Origin: Pseudomonadota bacterium
Lineage (GTDB): Bacteria > Pseudomonadota > Alphaproteobacteria > Rhodospirillales > 2-02-FULL-58-16
Direction: 5' to 3'
Length of the DNA: 6,020 nucleotides
Assembly: GCA_022567015.1 (NCBI GenBank)
Contig: JADFHR010000196.1
Coordinates: 1 to 6,020 of the forward strand
Positions within the stretch are counted from its first letter, which is position 1. The number at the start of each line of letters is the position of its first letter. Made by a program: the position numbers and the translations under genes. This document shows positions 1 to 4,389 of the stretch, piece after piece. Under the pieces are notes generated by a model. That model ran no database searches, was not told where the DNA came from, and was given only the letters and a program-made list of their open reading frames with translations.

Positions 1-92
1 GGCTTACCAAGGCTTTCGGACGGCGTCGCGCACGCTTCGCGATGCCCCGCATCGCCACGGCGCACGCTTAGGGCCGAAAACCTTGGTAAGCC
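1..92. repeat. Long inverted repeat / hairpin element at left edge
   Basis: Positions 1-12 (GGCTTACCAAGG) are the exact reverse complement of 81-92. The arms continue inward over 13-19 and 74-80 with one mismatch, giving a 19-bp stem. The enclosed 54 nt contain a second perfect hairpin, 39-45 against 49-55 (GCGATGC, three-base loop), and a 10-bp direct repeat, GCGCACGCTT, at 28-37 and 60-69. The element starts at base 1, so the outer stem may extend beyond the window. There is no T-run after either arm, so it is not a classical intrinsic terminator. It could be a dispersed palindromic repeat, a small non-autonomous element or a structured RNA. The structure is seen directly; the role is unknown. 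Confidence 0.7.
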
Positions 93-180
93 GGCTCGTC
101 GGGTCATGATCAGCGCCCCTTGGTATTGCCCCTGTTTCCGTGCCTCGCGGTCACGGTAGCGGCGAGGCGGGGGAGGGGCC

Positions 181-194
181 TTGATCCGGATCAA
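181..194. promoter_or_regulatory. FNR/FixK/Anr-type binding site
   Basis: TTGATCCGGATCAA is a perfect 14-bp palindrome and matches the established FNR/FixK/Anr consensus TTGAT-N4-ATCAA at all ten fixed positions. Such sites bind CRP/FNR-family regulators that respond to oxygen or nitric oxide. The target is unclear. Rightward, the first gene is the antitoxin about 205 bp away, too far for a standard -41.5 placement. Leftward, a weak -10-like TACCGT (minus strand, 153-158) lies at the distance expected for a class II site, which would serve a gene outside the window. The match is seen; function is inferred. Confidence 0.5.
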
Positions 195-202
195 ATATCC
201 CG

Positions 203-227
203 GCGCGGATCCATTGGCGATCCGCGC
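203..227. repeat. Perfect 9-bp stem-loop
   Basis: GCGCGGATC (203-211) pairs exactly with GATCCGCGC (219-227) around the seven-base loop CATTGGC. It starts nine bases after the FNR-type box. No T-run follows on the plus strand, so an intrinsic terminator is not well supported. It could be an RNA structure in a leader or another regulator site. Confidence 0.45.
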
Positions 228-365
228 GGGCGGCAAGGCTTAAATTCGAATTCGGAAATTCCAGGCCATGCCGGGCGCATAGGCACGCCGAGAATTTGTA
301 AGCGCTGAGCGCGTTATCGTAGCTTCGGTGATCCCTCCTTGATCGGGCGGGCAGGCGGTAGTACC

Positions 366-385
366 ATGGTCATGTCTATGGTCAT
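366..385. promoter_or_regulatory. Possible TA autoregulatory operator (direct repeat)
   Basis: ATGGTCAT occurs at 366-373 and again at 378-385, a 12-bp period, directly before the antitoxin start at 400. The first copy overlaps the palindrome ACCATGGT (363-370). Phd/YefM antitoxins bind short repeats in their own promoters and repress the operon together with the toxin, so location and spacing fit an operator. No strong -10/-35 pair is evident. The ribosome site before the antitoxin is weak (TAGG, 391-394). Confidence 0.35.
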
Positions 386-399
386 AACGATAGGCCATC

Positions 400-627
400 A
401 TGAAAACCATCAAGGCCGGTGAATTCAAGGCGAAGTGCCTGAAGCTCATGGACGAGGTCGCCGAGACCGGCCAGTCCATCGTCATCACCAAGAACGGGAC
501 CCCGGTTGCCCGTCTGGCGCCCGTGATATGCAAGCCCAAGACCCTGTTCGGCGCCCTCGCCGGCGCCGTCTCGGCCAAGGGCGACATCATCGCGCCCGTG
601 GACGTGGAGTGGGACGCGGCGCGGTGA
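400..627 (+). CDS. Phd/YefM-family type II antitoxin
   Basis: A 75-residue protein and the first gene of a toxin-antitoxin pair. It should neutralise the PIN-domain toxin encoded next and repress its own promoter. Residues 1-42 (MKTIKAGEFKAKCLKLMDEV, then a VITKNGTPVARLAPV segment) are typical of the Phd/YefM DNA-binding and dimerisation fold. The C-terminal tail (about 61-75, GDIIAPVDVEWDAAR) resembles the toxin-wrapping end of antitoxins paired with VapC. The ATG at 400 gives the normal family length and N-terminus, although the ribosome site is weak. The stop codon TGA (625-627) overlaps the toxin start as GTGA, implying translational coupling. Family assignment rests on motif recognition; it could be named VapB by operon position. 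Confidence 0.88.
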   Translation: MKTIKAGEFKAKCLKLMDEVAETGQSIVITKNGTPVARLAPVICKPKTLFGALAGAVSAKGDIIAPVDVEWDAAR

Positions 628-1031
628 CCTTCGTCCTCCTCGACACCCATGTGCTGATCTGGCTCATGGAGGGAGACCCCGGCCTCGGCCCCCAGGCCCG
701 CGCCCTCGCCGATGACGCGCTCAGGGCGGACCGCCTTGGCGTGTCCGCCATCACTTTCTGGGAGACGGCCATGCTCGCCCAGCGCGGGCGCATCGGGCTG
801 GCCATGCCCGTCGCCGCCTGGCGGCGCGCGGTCCTCGACCTGGGCATCGCCGAGATCGCCGTCTCCGGCGACATCGCCATCGCCGCCGTCTCCCTCGACG
901 GGCTGCACGGAGACCCGGCCGACCGCATGATCTGCGCCACCGCCATCCTTCGCCAGGCGGTTCTGGTGAGCGCCGATGAGCGCGTTATCGGATGGCCGGG
1001 CACCCTGAACCGCCACCACGCGCGGACATGA
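624..1031 (+). CDS. vapC: PIN-domain toxin, VapC-like ribonuclease
   Basis: A 135-residue PIN-domain protein, expected to be a metal-dependent endoribonuclease held inactive by the antitoxin. The start is GTG at 624, sharing bases with the antitoxin stop (GTGA), and it places the family opening TFVLLDTHVLIW at the N-terminus. The acidic residues of the PIN active site are present: D7 in LLDTHV, E47 in TFWETAML, D97 and D100 in HGDPADRMI, and D118 in VSADERV. The HGDPADRMICATA block is characteristic of this VapC subgroup. Length is normal, with no frameshift or missing catalytic residue, so the toxin looks intact. Its 3' end converges on purE, 33 bp away. RNA target unknown. Confidence 0.9.
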   Translation: MTFVLLDTHVLIWLMEGDPGLGPQARALADDALRADRLGVSAITFWETAMLAQRGRIGLAMPVAAWRRAVLDLGIAEIAVSGDIAIAAVSLDGLHGDPADRMICATAILRQAVLVSADERVIGWPGTLNRHHART

Positions 1032-1048
1032 CACCGCCGCCCCGCCCG

Positions 1049-1069
1049 CCTGACCGGGGCCGGTTCAGG
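1049..1069. terminator. Weak hairpin between convergent vapC and purE
   Basis: CCTGA (1049-1053) pairs with TCAGG (1065-1069). Inside, CCGG (1054-1057) faces CCGG (1060-1063) with one bulged T, although the apical loop is tight. It lies in the 33-bp gap between the two convergent genes and overlaps the purE stop codon. There is no T-run on either side, so termination activity is uncertain. Confidence 0.25.
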
Positions 1070-1559
1070 TGTCGGTGGGGAGTTCGGCGACGGCGGCGTT
1101 CTGCTCGGCCCGCCACGCGTCCAGGGCGGCCGCCGTTTTTTCGTCGCTGAGGGCGAGAATGGCCGCCGCCAGGAGCGCCGCGTTGACGGCGCCCGCCCGG
1201 CCCACGGCCAGGGTGCCCACGGGAACGCCGCCGGGCATCTGGACCATGGAGAGCAGGCTGTCCAGCCCCCCCAGGTCCTTGGTCCCGATCGGCACGCCGA
1301 GGACCGGCAAGGGGGTGAGGGCCGCCGCGGCGCCGGGCAGCGCGGCCGCCATGCCGGCGCCGGCGATGATCACCTTCAGGCCCCGCTCGCGGGCCCCGGC
1401 GGCGTAGTCGTGCAGGCGGTCGGGGTTGCGGTGGGCGGAGATGACACTGGTTTCCGAGGCCACGCCCAGCTTGTCCAGGGTCTCGGCCGCGTGGCGCATG
1501 GTTTCCCAGTCGGACCGGCTGCCCATGATGATGCCCACGGCGGGTGTGGTGGTGTTCAT
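1065..1559 (-). CDS. purE: 5-(carboxyamino)imidazole ribonucleotide mutase PurE
   Basis: A 164-residue protein of normal class I PurE length. PurE interconverts N5-CAIR and CAIR in de novo purine synthesis, in the cytoplasm as an octamer. Visible motifs are the phosphate/ribose loop IIMGSRSDWETM (10-21), SAHRNPDRL (41-49) with the catalytic-loop His43, VLGVPIGTKDLGGLDSLLS (86-104), and MPGGVPVGTLAVGRAGAVNA (108-127). The 70s loop is unusual: it reads GAGMAAALPG, where E. coli PurE has GAGGAAHLPG. A conserved His (E. coli His75) is thus Ala73 and a Gly is Met70. ATG at 1559 is preceded by a strong AGGAGG. purK, its usual partner, is not downstream; the TA pair is. Function is confident; mechanism (PurK-dependent or not) is less so. 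Confidence 0.95.
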   Translation of the reverse strand: MNTTTPAVGIIMGSRSDWETMRHAAETLDKLGVASETSVISAHRNPDRLHDYAAGARERGLKVIIAGAGMAAALPGAAAALTPLPVLGVPIGTKDLGGLDSLLSMVQMPGGVPVGTLAVGRAGAVNAALLAAAILALSDEKTAAALDAWRAEQNAAVAELPTDT

Positions 1560-1560
1560 G

Positions 1561-1577
1561 CCGGCCCCTCCTGCCGG
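1561..1577 (-). promoter_or_regulatory. purE Shine-Dalgarno inside a small hairpin loop
   Basis: On the minus strand the purE leader reads CCGGC-AGGAGGG-GCCGG, ending two bases before the start codon. The strong Shine-Dalgarno AGGAGG sits in the seven-base loop of a 5-bp GC stem. The RBS call is firm. Whether the hairpin presents the site or hinders initiation is inference. Confidence 0.6.
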
Positions 1578-1614
1578 TGCGTATCCGTCTGCCCGGCGGT
1601 GGCGAAAGGCGCCA

Positions 1615-1642
1615 ATTATAGGGAGCGGGGAAGTCCAGGCAA
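1615..1642 (-). promoter_or_regulatory. purE sigma70-type promoter
   Basis: On the minus strand there is a -35 TTGCCT (1637-1642), a 16-bp spacer, and a perfect -10 TATAAT (1615-1620). Expected transcription start is near 1608, giving a leader of about 50 nt before the purE ATG. This is the best promoter in the window. No PurR-type operator or riboswitch fold was recognised in the leader. Confidence 0.7.
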
Positions 1643-1686
1643 GGGCCGCCCGAAAACCGCCGCCGGGCCGGCGAAGGGAAGAAAAT

Positions 1687-1716
1687 TTGCTTTACCCGGT
1701 TTCGCACAGACATGAT
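1687..1716 (+). promoter_or_regulatory. Candidate promoter for the GGDEF-like gene
   Basis: In an AT-richer patch of the divergent region, TTGCTT (1687-1692) and CATGAT (1711-1716) are separated by 18 bp. The -10 matches consensus at four of six positions and the -35 at three. The -10 overlaps the palindrome ATGATCAT (1712-1719), which might bind a regulator. This is a weak match and would leave a leader of roughly 60 nt before the GTG at 1785. Confidence 0.3.
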
Positions 1717-1784
1717 CATAGGGAGGCACACGGCAGGGGACGGGCCGGGGCCGGCCACCCGGCCGAGCGGACAGGACGCGCGCG

Positions 1785-2576
1785 GTGGAAGTGAAGAAGG
1801 CGGACACCGTCACCCCCATCGACGGAAGCAGCGCCGGGGGCGAGCGGAAACACCCTGAAGGGCAGCCCAGACGCGGCGGCTCCGGGGGTGACGCCGACGC
1901 CGGGCGTCAGCCGGGCGCCGCGCGCTCCATCACCGACACGGTCACGGTCATGGGCATCCCGGCGGCCATGCTCACGCCCGAGGTTCACCAGGCCATCGAC
2001 ACCCTGATGGAGAAGACGGAACACCTCAGCCAGGCGCTGGAGTGGACCAGGGACCAACGGGCCAACCTGCAAAAACTGGCCGACAGCCACGGCTTCCTGC
2101 CGGTCCTGAACCGGCGCGCCTTCGTGCGCGAACTGGGCAAGGTGCTGGCCCAGTCCGAACATCTGGCGGCGCCGGCGAGCCTGCTCAGGCTCCACGTCAC
2201 CAACGGCGCGACCATCCGGCGCGAACACGGCCGCCGCGCCCTGGATCAGGCGCTGGCCCAGGTCTGCGGCGCGCTGGCCGAGAAACTGCACCCCACGGAC
2301 ATTGTCGGCAGCCTGGGCGGCGACGATTTCGGCATCGTCCTCCTGGCCGCGGATGTGGAGGGCGCCGTCGCCAAGGGGGCGGCCGTGGCCGAGGCCGTGC
2401 GCGGCCGGCCGTTCCATTGGCAGGGCGAAGACATTGTCCTCGATGTGGCGTCGGCGGCGCGTGTGCTGGAGCCCGGCGCCGACGCGGAAGAGATTCTGGC
2501 CGCCGCCGACCAGGATCTTTTGGCCCAAGAGGAACGGCCCGATCCCGGCGCCGACGTGGAACCGACCGGCGCCTAG
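1785..2576 (+). CDS. Degenerate GGDEF-domain protein, probably not a cyclase
   Basis: A 263-residue soluble protein. Residues 1-50 are Gly/Arg/Asp-rich and likely disordered. Residues 64-100 look helical, possibly coiled coil. Residues 101-248 are a GGDEF fold with family hallmarks VLNRRAFVREL (107-117) and GSLGGDDFGIVLL (175-187). Active cyclases make c-di-GMP from two GTP, but key features are lost: the signature is GGDDF rather than GGDEF; the first metal-binding Asp (FDxN/FDxD motif) aligns with His137; the conserved NDxxGHxxGD stretch is RREHGRRALD (145-154); the RxxD inhibitory site is HPTD (169-172); and the C-terminal YxxK is missing. A role as a c-di-GMP/GTP-sensing or scaffold protein is inferred. 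Start is GTG at 1785, with AGGA at 1773-1776; the GTG at 1791 is an alternative. Confidence 0.85.
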   Translation: MEVKKADTVTPIDGSSAGGERKHPEGQPRRGGSGGDADAGRQPGAARSITDTVTVMGIPAAMLTPEVHQAIDTLMEKTEHLSQALEWTRDQRANLQKLADSHGFLPVLNRRAFVRELGKVLAQSEHLAAPASLLRLHVTNGATIRREHGRRALDQALAQVCGALAEKLHPTDIVGSLGGDDFGIVLLAADVEGAVAKGAAVAEAVRGRPFHWQGEDIVLDVASAARVLEPGADAEEILAAADQDLLAQEERPDPGADVEPTGA

Positions 2577-2584
2577 GGACGGCC

Positions 2585-2611
2585 CCTCCGAAGGAACATG
2601 CGGCGCGGAGG
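2585..2611. terminator. Weak hairpin between convergent genes
   Basis: CCTCCG (2585-2590) pairs with CGGAGG (2606-2611) around a 15-base loop in the short gap between the GGDEF-like gene and the minus-strand YdcH gene. It lacks a T-run. The position suits a bidirectional terminator, but the structure alone is weak. Confidence 0.22.
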
Positions 2612-2612
2612 C

Positions 2613-2813
2613 TCAGGCGATGATATCGGGCAGCAAGTTGCTTTCCAGCTTCATGATGTAATCTTTGAGCGCCAGTTTGCGCTTTTTCAGCCGCTGCACT
2701 TCCAGCTGATCGAAGGGCGTATTCTCGACAAGATGGTTGATCTCGTCATCCAGATCGCGATGCTGGGTCTTCAATTTCGCCAACCTTTTCTTGACGTCCT
2801 TGATGTCTTCCAT
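2613..2813 (-). CDS. YdcH/DUF465 family small protein (66 aa)
   Basis: A small, highly charged, probably all-helical protein of the YdcH/DUF465 family, whose function is not established. Residues 8-30 (KKRLAKLKTQHRDLDDEINHL) form a heptad-like helix. DQLEVQRLKKRKLALKDYIMKLE (35-57) contains the hallmark LKKRKLALKD block that makes the second helix of the hairpin. The start was set at ATG 2813, which has GAGGGAAG just upstream. A longer frame reaching 2945 would run through the divergent promoter region and into pfk, and is unlikely. A second family member lies on the other side of pfk (4106-4270), and the two share the LKK-K-L-(R/A)-KD core. Transcription is independent of, and divergent from, pfk. 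Confidence 0.88.
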   Translation of the reverse strand: MEDIKDVKKRLAKLKTQHRDLDDEINHLVENTPFDQLEVQRLKKRKLALKDYIMKLESNLLPDIIA

Positions 2814-2843
2814 CTTCCCTCGATGCCTAGTCAAAGAAGGCTG

Positions 2844-2852
2844 AGCATACCA
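2844..2852 (-). promoter_or_regulatory. Extended -10 promoter for the 66-aa YdcH gene
   Basis: On the minus strand, TGGTATGCT has an extended -10 form (TG-n-TATGCT), 30 bp upstream of the ATG at 2813. No good -35 lies at 17 bp, as is common for extended -10 promoters. The same 113-bp region must carry the divergent pfk promoter, for which I found no convincing pair of boxes. The imperfect palindrome TTACC-AGAAAC-GGTAT (2859-2874) between the genes could be an operator. Confidence 0.38.
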
Positions 2853-2926
2853 AATAATTACCAGAAACGGTATTGCCGTTGCGACGAACGCCGGTGGCGC
2901 CGTGCGACGGGCGCCGGGGAGCGGGC

Positions 2927-4018
2927 ATGACCGAAGCCAAGACAAAGCGTATCGGCGTTTTGACCAGCGGCGGCGATTGCGCCGGCCTGAACGCGGCCAT
3001 CCGGGCCGTGGTCCACCGGGCGATCCAGGGCTATGGCTGGGAGGTCCTCGGCATCAGGGACGGCACCATGGGCCTGATGGAACGGCCGCTCATGGTCGAG
3101 GAGCTGAGCCTGCGCATCTTCACCGGAAACATCCTGCGCATGGGCGGCACCATCCTCGGCACCGTCAACAAGGGCGATCCCTTTGCCTATCCCCTGCCCG
3201 ACGGAACCGTCGAGGACCGCTCCGGCGCCTTCGTCGAGGGGTTCCGCGAACTCGGCCTCGACGCCCTCATCGGCATCGGCGGCGACGGCAGCATGAAAAT
3301 ATTGAGCCGCCTGGCCCGGCAGGGCGGCTTCCAGTTCATCGGCATTCCCAAGACCATCGACAACGACGTGCCCCTGACCGAGTTCTCGGTGGGCTTCGCC
3401 ACCGCGGTCACCGCCGCCGTGGAGGCCCTGGACCGGCTGCAGCCCACGGCCGCCAGCCACCAGCGGGTGATGATCCTGGAGGTCATGGGCCGGGACGCGG
3501 GCCACATCGCGCTCAACGCGGGCATCGCCGGGGGCGCCGATGCCATCCTCATCCCGGAGATTCCCGTCCGCCTCGAAAAGGTGGCCGAAAAGATCAAGAG
3601 CCTGAGGGAACAGGGGCGCAACCACGCCCTCGTGATCTGCGCCGAATCGGTGAAATTGGCGTCCGGCGAGGCGGTGTACCAGAAGCACGCCGACGGCGAG
3701 ATTCGTTACGGCGGCGTCGGCCATGTGCTCGGCGCCCGGATCGAGCACCTGACCGGGGCGGAAACCCGGGTCACCGTTCTCGGTCATGTGCAGCGCGGCG
3801 GCGTTCCGGGCAGCCGGGACCGCATCATCGCCTCGGCCTTCGGCGTGCATGCGGTGGACCTGGTTGCCCAGGGCAAGAGCATGTGCATGGTGGCCTGGCA
3901 GAACCGCGAGGTGGTGGACGTGGCGCTCGACGACGTGATCACCCGCAACCGCTGTGTGAATTTGGACGGGGCCCTGGTGCGCACCGCGCGCGGCCTGGGG
4001 ATCAGCCTCGGCGACTGA
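2927..4018 (+). CDS. pfkA: 6-phosphofructokinase, mixed-substrate (group III) type
   Basis: A 363-residue PfkA-superfamily enzyme that phosphorylates fructose 6-phosphate to fructose 1,6-bisphosphate in glycolysis. Motifs in order: TSGGDCAGLNAAIRAV (13-28); GIGGDGSMKI (116-125); GIPKTIDNDVP (139-149) with the catalytic Asp145 and Asp147; MGRDAGHIAL (187-196); and GHVQRGGVPGSRDRI (286-300). At the two donor-specificity positions (E. coli 104 and 124) it has Gly (GGDGS) and Lys (PKTIDND). Known PPi enzymes carry Asp at the first position, so Gly predicts ATP use; Lys at the second is typical of PPi and group III enzymes. The start at ATG 2927 has GGGGAG five bases upstream. An upstream in-frame TTG (2873) was rejected. 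The gene stands alone between two divergently placed YdcH genes. Confidence 0.93.
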   Translation: MTEAKTKRIGVLTSGGDCAGLNAAIRAVVHRAIQGYGWEVLGIRDGTMGLMERPLMVEELSLRIFTGNILRMGGTILGTVNKGDPFAYPLPDGTVEDRSGAFVEGFRELGLDALIGIGGDGSMKILSRLARQGGFQFIGIPKTIDNDVPLTEFSVGFATAVTAAVEALDRLQPTAASHQRVMILEVMGRDAGHIALNAGIAGGADAILIPEIPVRLEKVAEKIKSLREQGRNHALVICAESVKLASGEAVYQKHADGEIRYGGVGHVLGARIEHLTGAETRVTVLGHVQRGGVPGSRDRIIASAFGVHAVDLVAQGKSMCMVAWQNREVVDVALDDVITRNRCVNLDGALVRTARGLGISLGD

Positions 4019-4105
4019 AAAGGCCCCCGATCGCTCTGGCGTTTTGCATGGTTTTGGCCTATGGTTGCGGAGATCGGGAGTGATCCATTTTCGGAGGACA
4101 TATCC

Positions 4106-4270
4106 ATGGGTCTTGAGGAAAGGGTCGATTCGCTAAAGGTCAAACATCAAGCCCTCGAAGCCGCCATCGAAGAAGAAAACAGCCATCCCTACCCCGATGA
4201 TCTCCATCTCGTCGCCCTCAAGAAACAGAAGCTCCGAATCAAAGACCAACTTGCCACCCTGAACCGGTAG
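4106..4270 (+). CDS. YdcH/DUF465 family small protein (54 aa)
   Basis: A 54-residue charged helical protein, second member of the YdcH/DUF465 family in this window. Residues 1-26 (opening MGLEERVDSLKVKHQALEAA) form a coiled-coil-like first helix. After a short HPYPDD turn (27-32), LVALKKQKLRIKDQLATL (35-52) gives the family signature helix. ATG 4106 was chosen because GGAGG (4093-4097) precedes it by eight bases; an in-frame earlier ATG at 4061 lacks such a site. It follows pfk on the same strand by 87 bp and may be read from the pfk transcript or from its own weak promoter (a TATGGT at 4060-4065 is the only -10-like word seen). Biological role unknown. Confidence 0.87.
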   Translation: MGLEERVDSLKVKHQALEAAIEEENSHPYPDDLHLVALKKQKLRIKDQLATLNR

Positions 4271-4280
4271 ACCCGAAAGT

Positions 4281-4301
4281 CGAAACGCCCTTGTCGTTTT
4301 G
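4281..4301 (+). terminator. Possible terminator after the 54-aa YdcH gene
   Basis: CGAAACG (4281-4287) can pair with CGTTTTG (4295-4301), six Watson-Crick pairs plus one G-U, around a seven-base loop, ten bases after the stop codon. The descending arm contains TTTT, but no long T-run follows, so it would be a modest terminator. Confidence 0.32.
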
Positions 4302-4318
4302 ATTCTAGTTGATTCTAG
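4301..4318. repeat. Short direct repeat GATTCTAG x2
   Basis: GATTCTAG occurs at 4301-4308 and 4311-4318 with a 10-bp period, in the gap between the convergent YdcH and acyl-CoA synthetase genes. It is AT-richer than its surroundings and contains CTAG, a word that is often rare in bacterial genomes. No function assigned. Confidence 0.5.
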
Positions 4319-4351
4319 AGGCCGGGAACCACGGGTGCGTCCGCGCTCGAG

Positions 4352-4387
4352 GGGGAGCCAGGGAAGTCTCGACGCATGCGGCTCCCC
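4352..4387 (-). terminator. Hairpin after the acyl-CoA synthetase stop
   Basis: GGGGAGCC (4352-4359) is the exact complement of GGCTCCCC (4380-4387), an 8-bp GC-rich stem around a 20-base loop. On the minus strand it begins two bases after the synthetase stop codon (TAA, 4392-4390). No T-run follows, so it is either a U-poor terminator or a 3'-end stabilising hairpin. Confidence 0.42.
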
Positions 4388-4389
4388 GA

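Larger units (their letters stand above)
93..399. other. Palindrome-rich intergenic region, no supported gene
   Basis: No reading frame here looks like a protein. The only plus-strand ORF (120-308) is Arg/Gly-rich and has no recognisable family features. The stretch contains an inverted repeat GCCTCGC/GCGAGGC (142-148 with 162-168), an FNR-type box (181-194), a 9-bp stem-loop (203-227), an AT-rich palindrome AATTCGAATT (243-252) followed closely by GGAAATTCC (254-262), and the repeat before the antitoxin gene. A 14-base word, TGAGCGCGTTATCG at 306-319, recurs inside the toxin gene at 977-990. The region probably holds the TA promoter and perhaps one for a gene beyond the left edge. Confidence 0.6.

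Noticed and set aside
1..92. Integron attC site
   Set aside because: The palindrome has a suitable size, but the RYYYAAC/GTTRRRY core sites are absent and no integrase or cassette array is visible.
120..308. 62-codon plus-strand frame in the left intergenic region
   Set aside because: It spans the FNR-type box and stem-loops, has no good ribosome site, and shows no family features.
240..1034. Long minus-strand open frame (264 codons) opposite the TA pair
   Set aside because: It is the antisense shadow of two well-recognised genes in GC-rich DNA; composition is low-complexity and no family is recognisable.
985..1758. Minus-strand frame of 257 codons overlapping purE
   Set aside because: It reads purE out of frame, is Arg/Gly/Pro-rich, and runs through the purE promoter.
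2814..2945. N-terminal extension of the 66-aa YdcH gene with a possible membrane segment
   Set aside because: It would cross the divergent promoter region and overlap pfk; the ATG at 2813 has a ribosome site and gives normal family length.
2858..3850. Minus-strand frame of 330 codons opposite phosphofructokinase
   Set aside because: Antisense shadow; the plus strand carries every phosphofructokinase motif.
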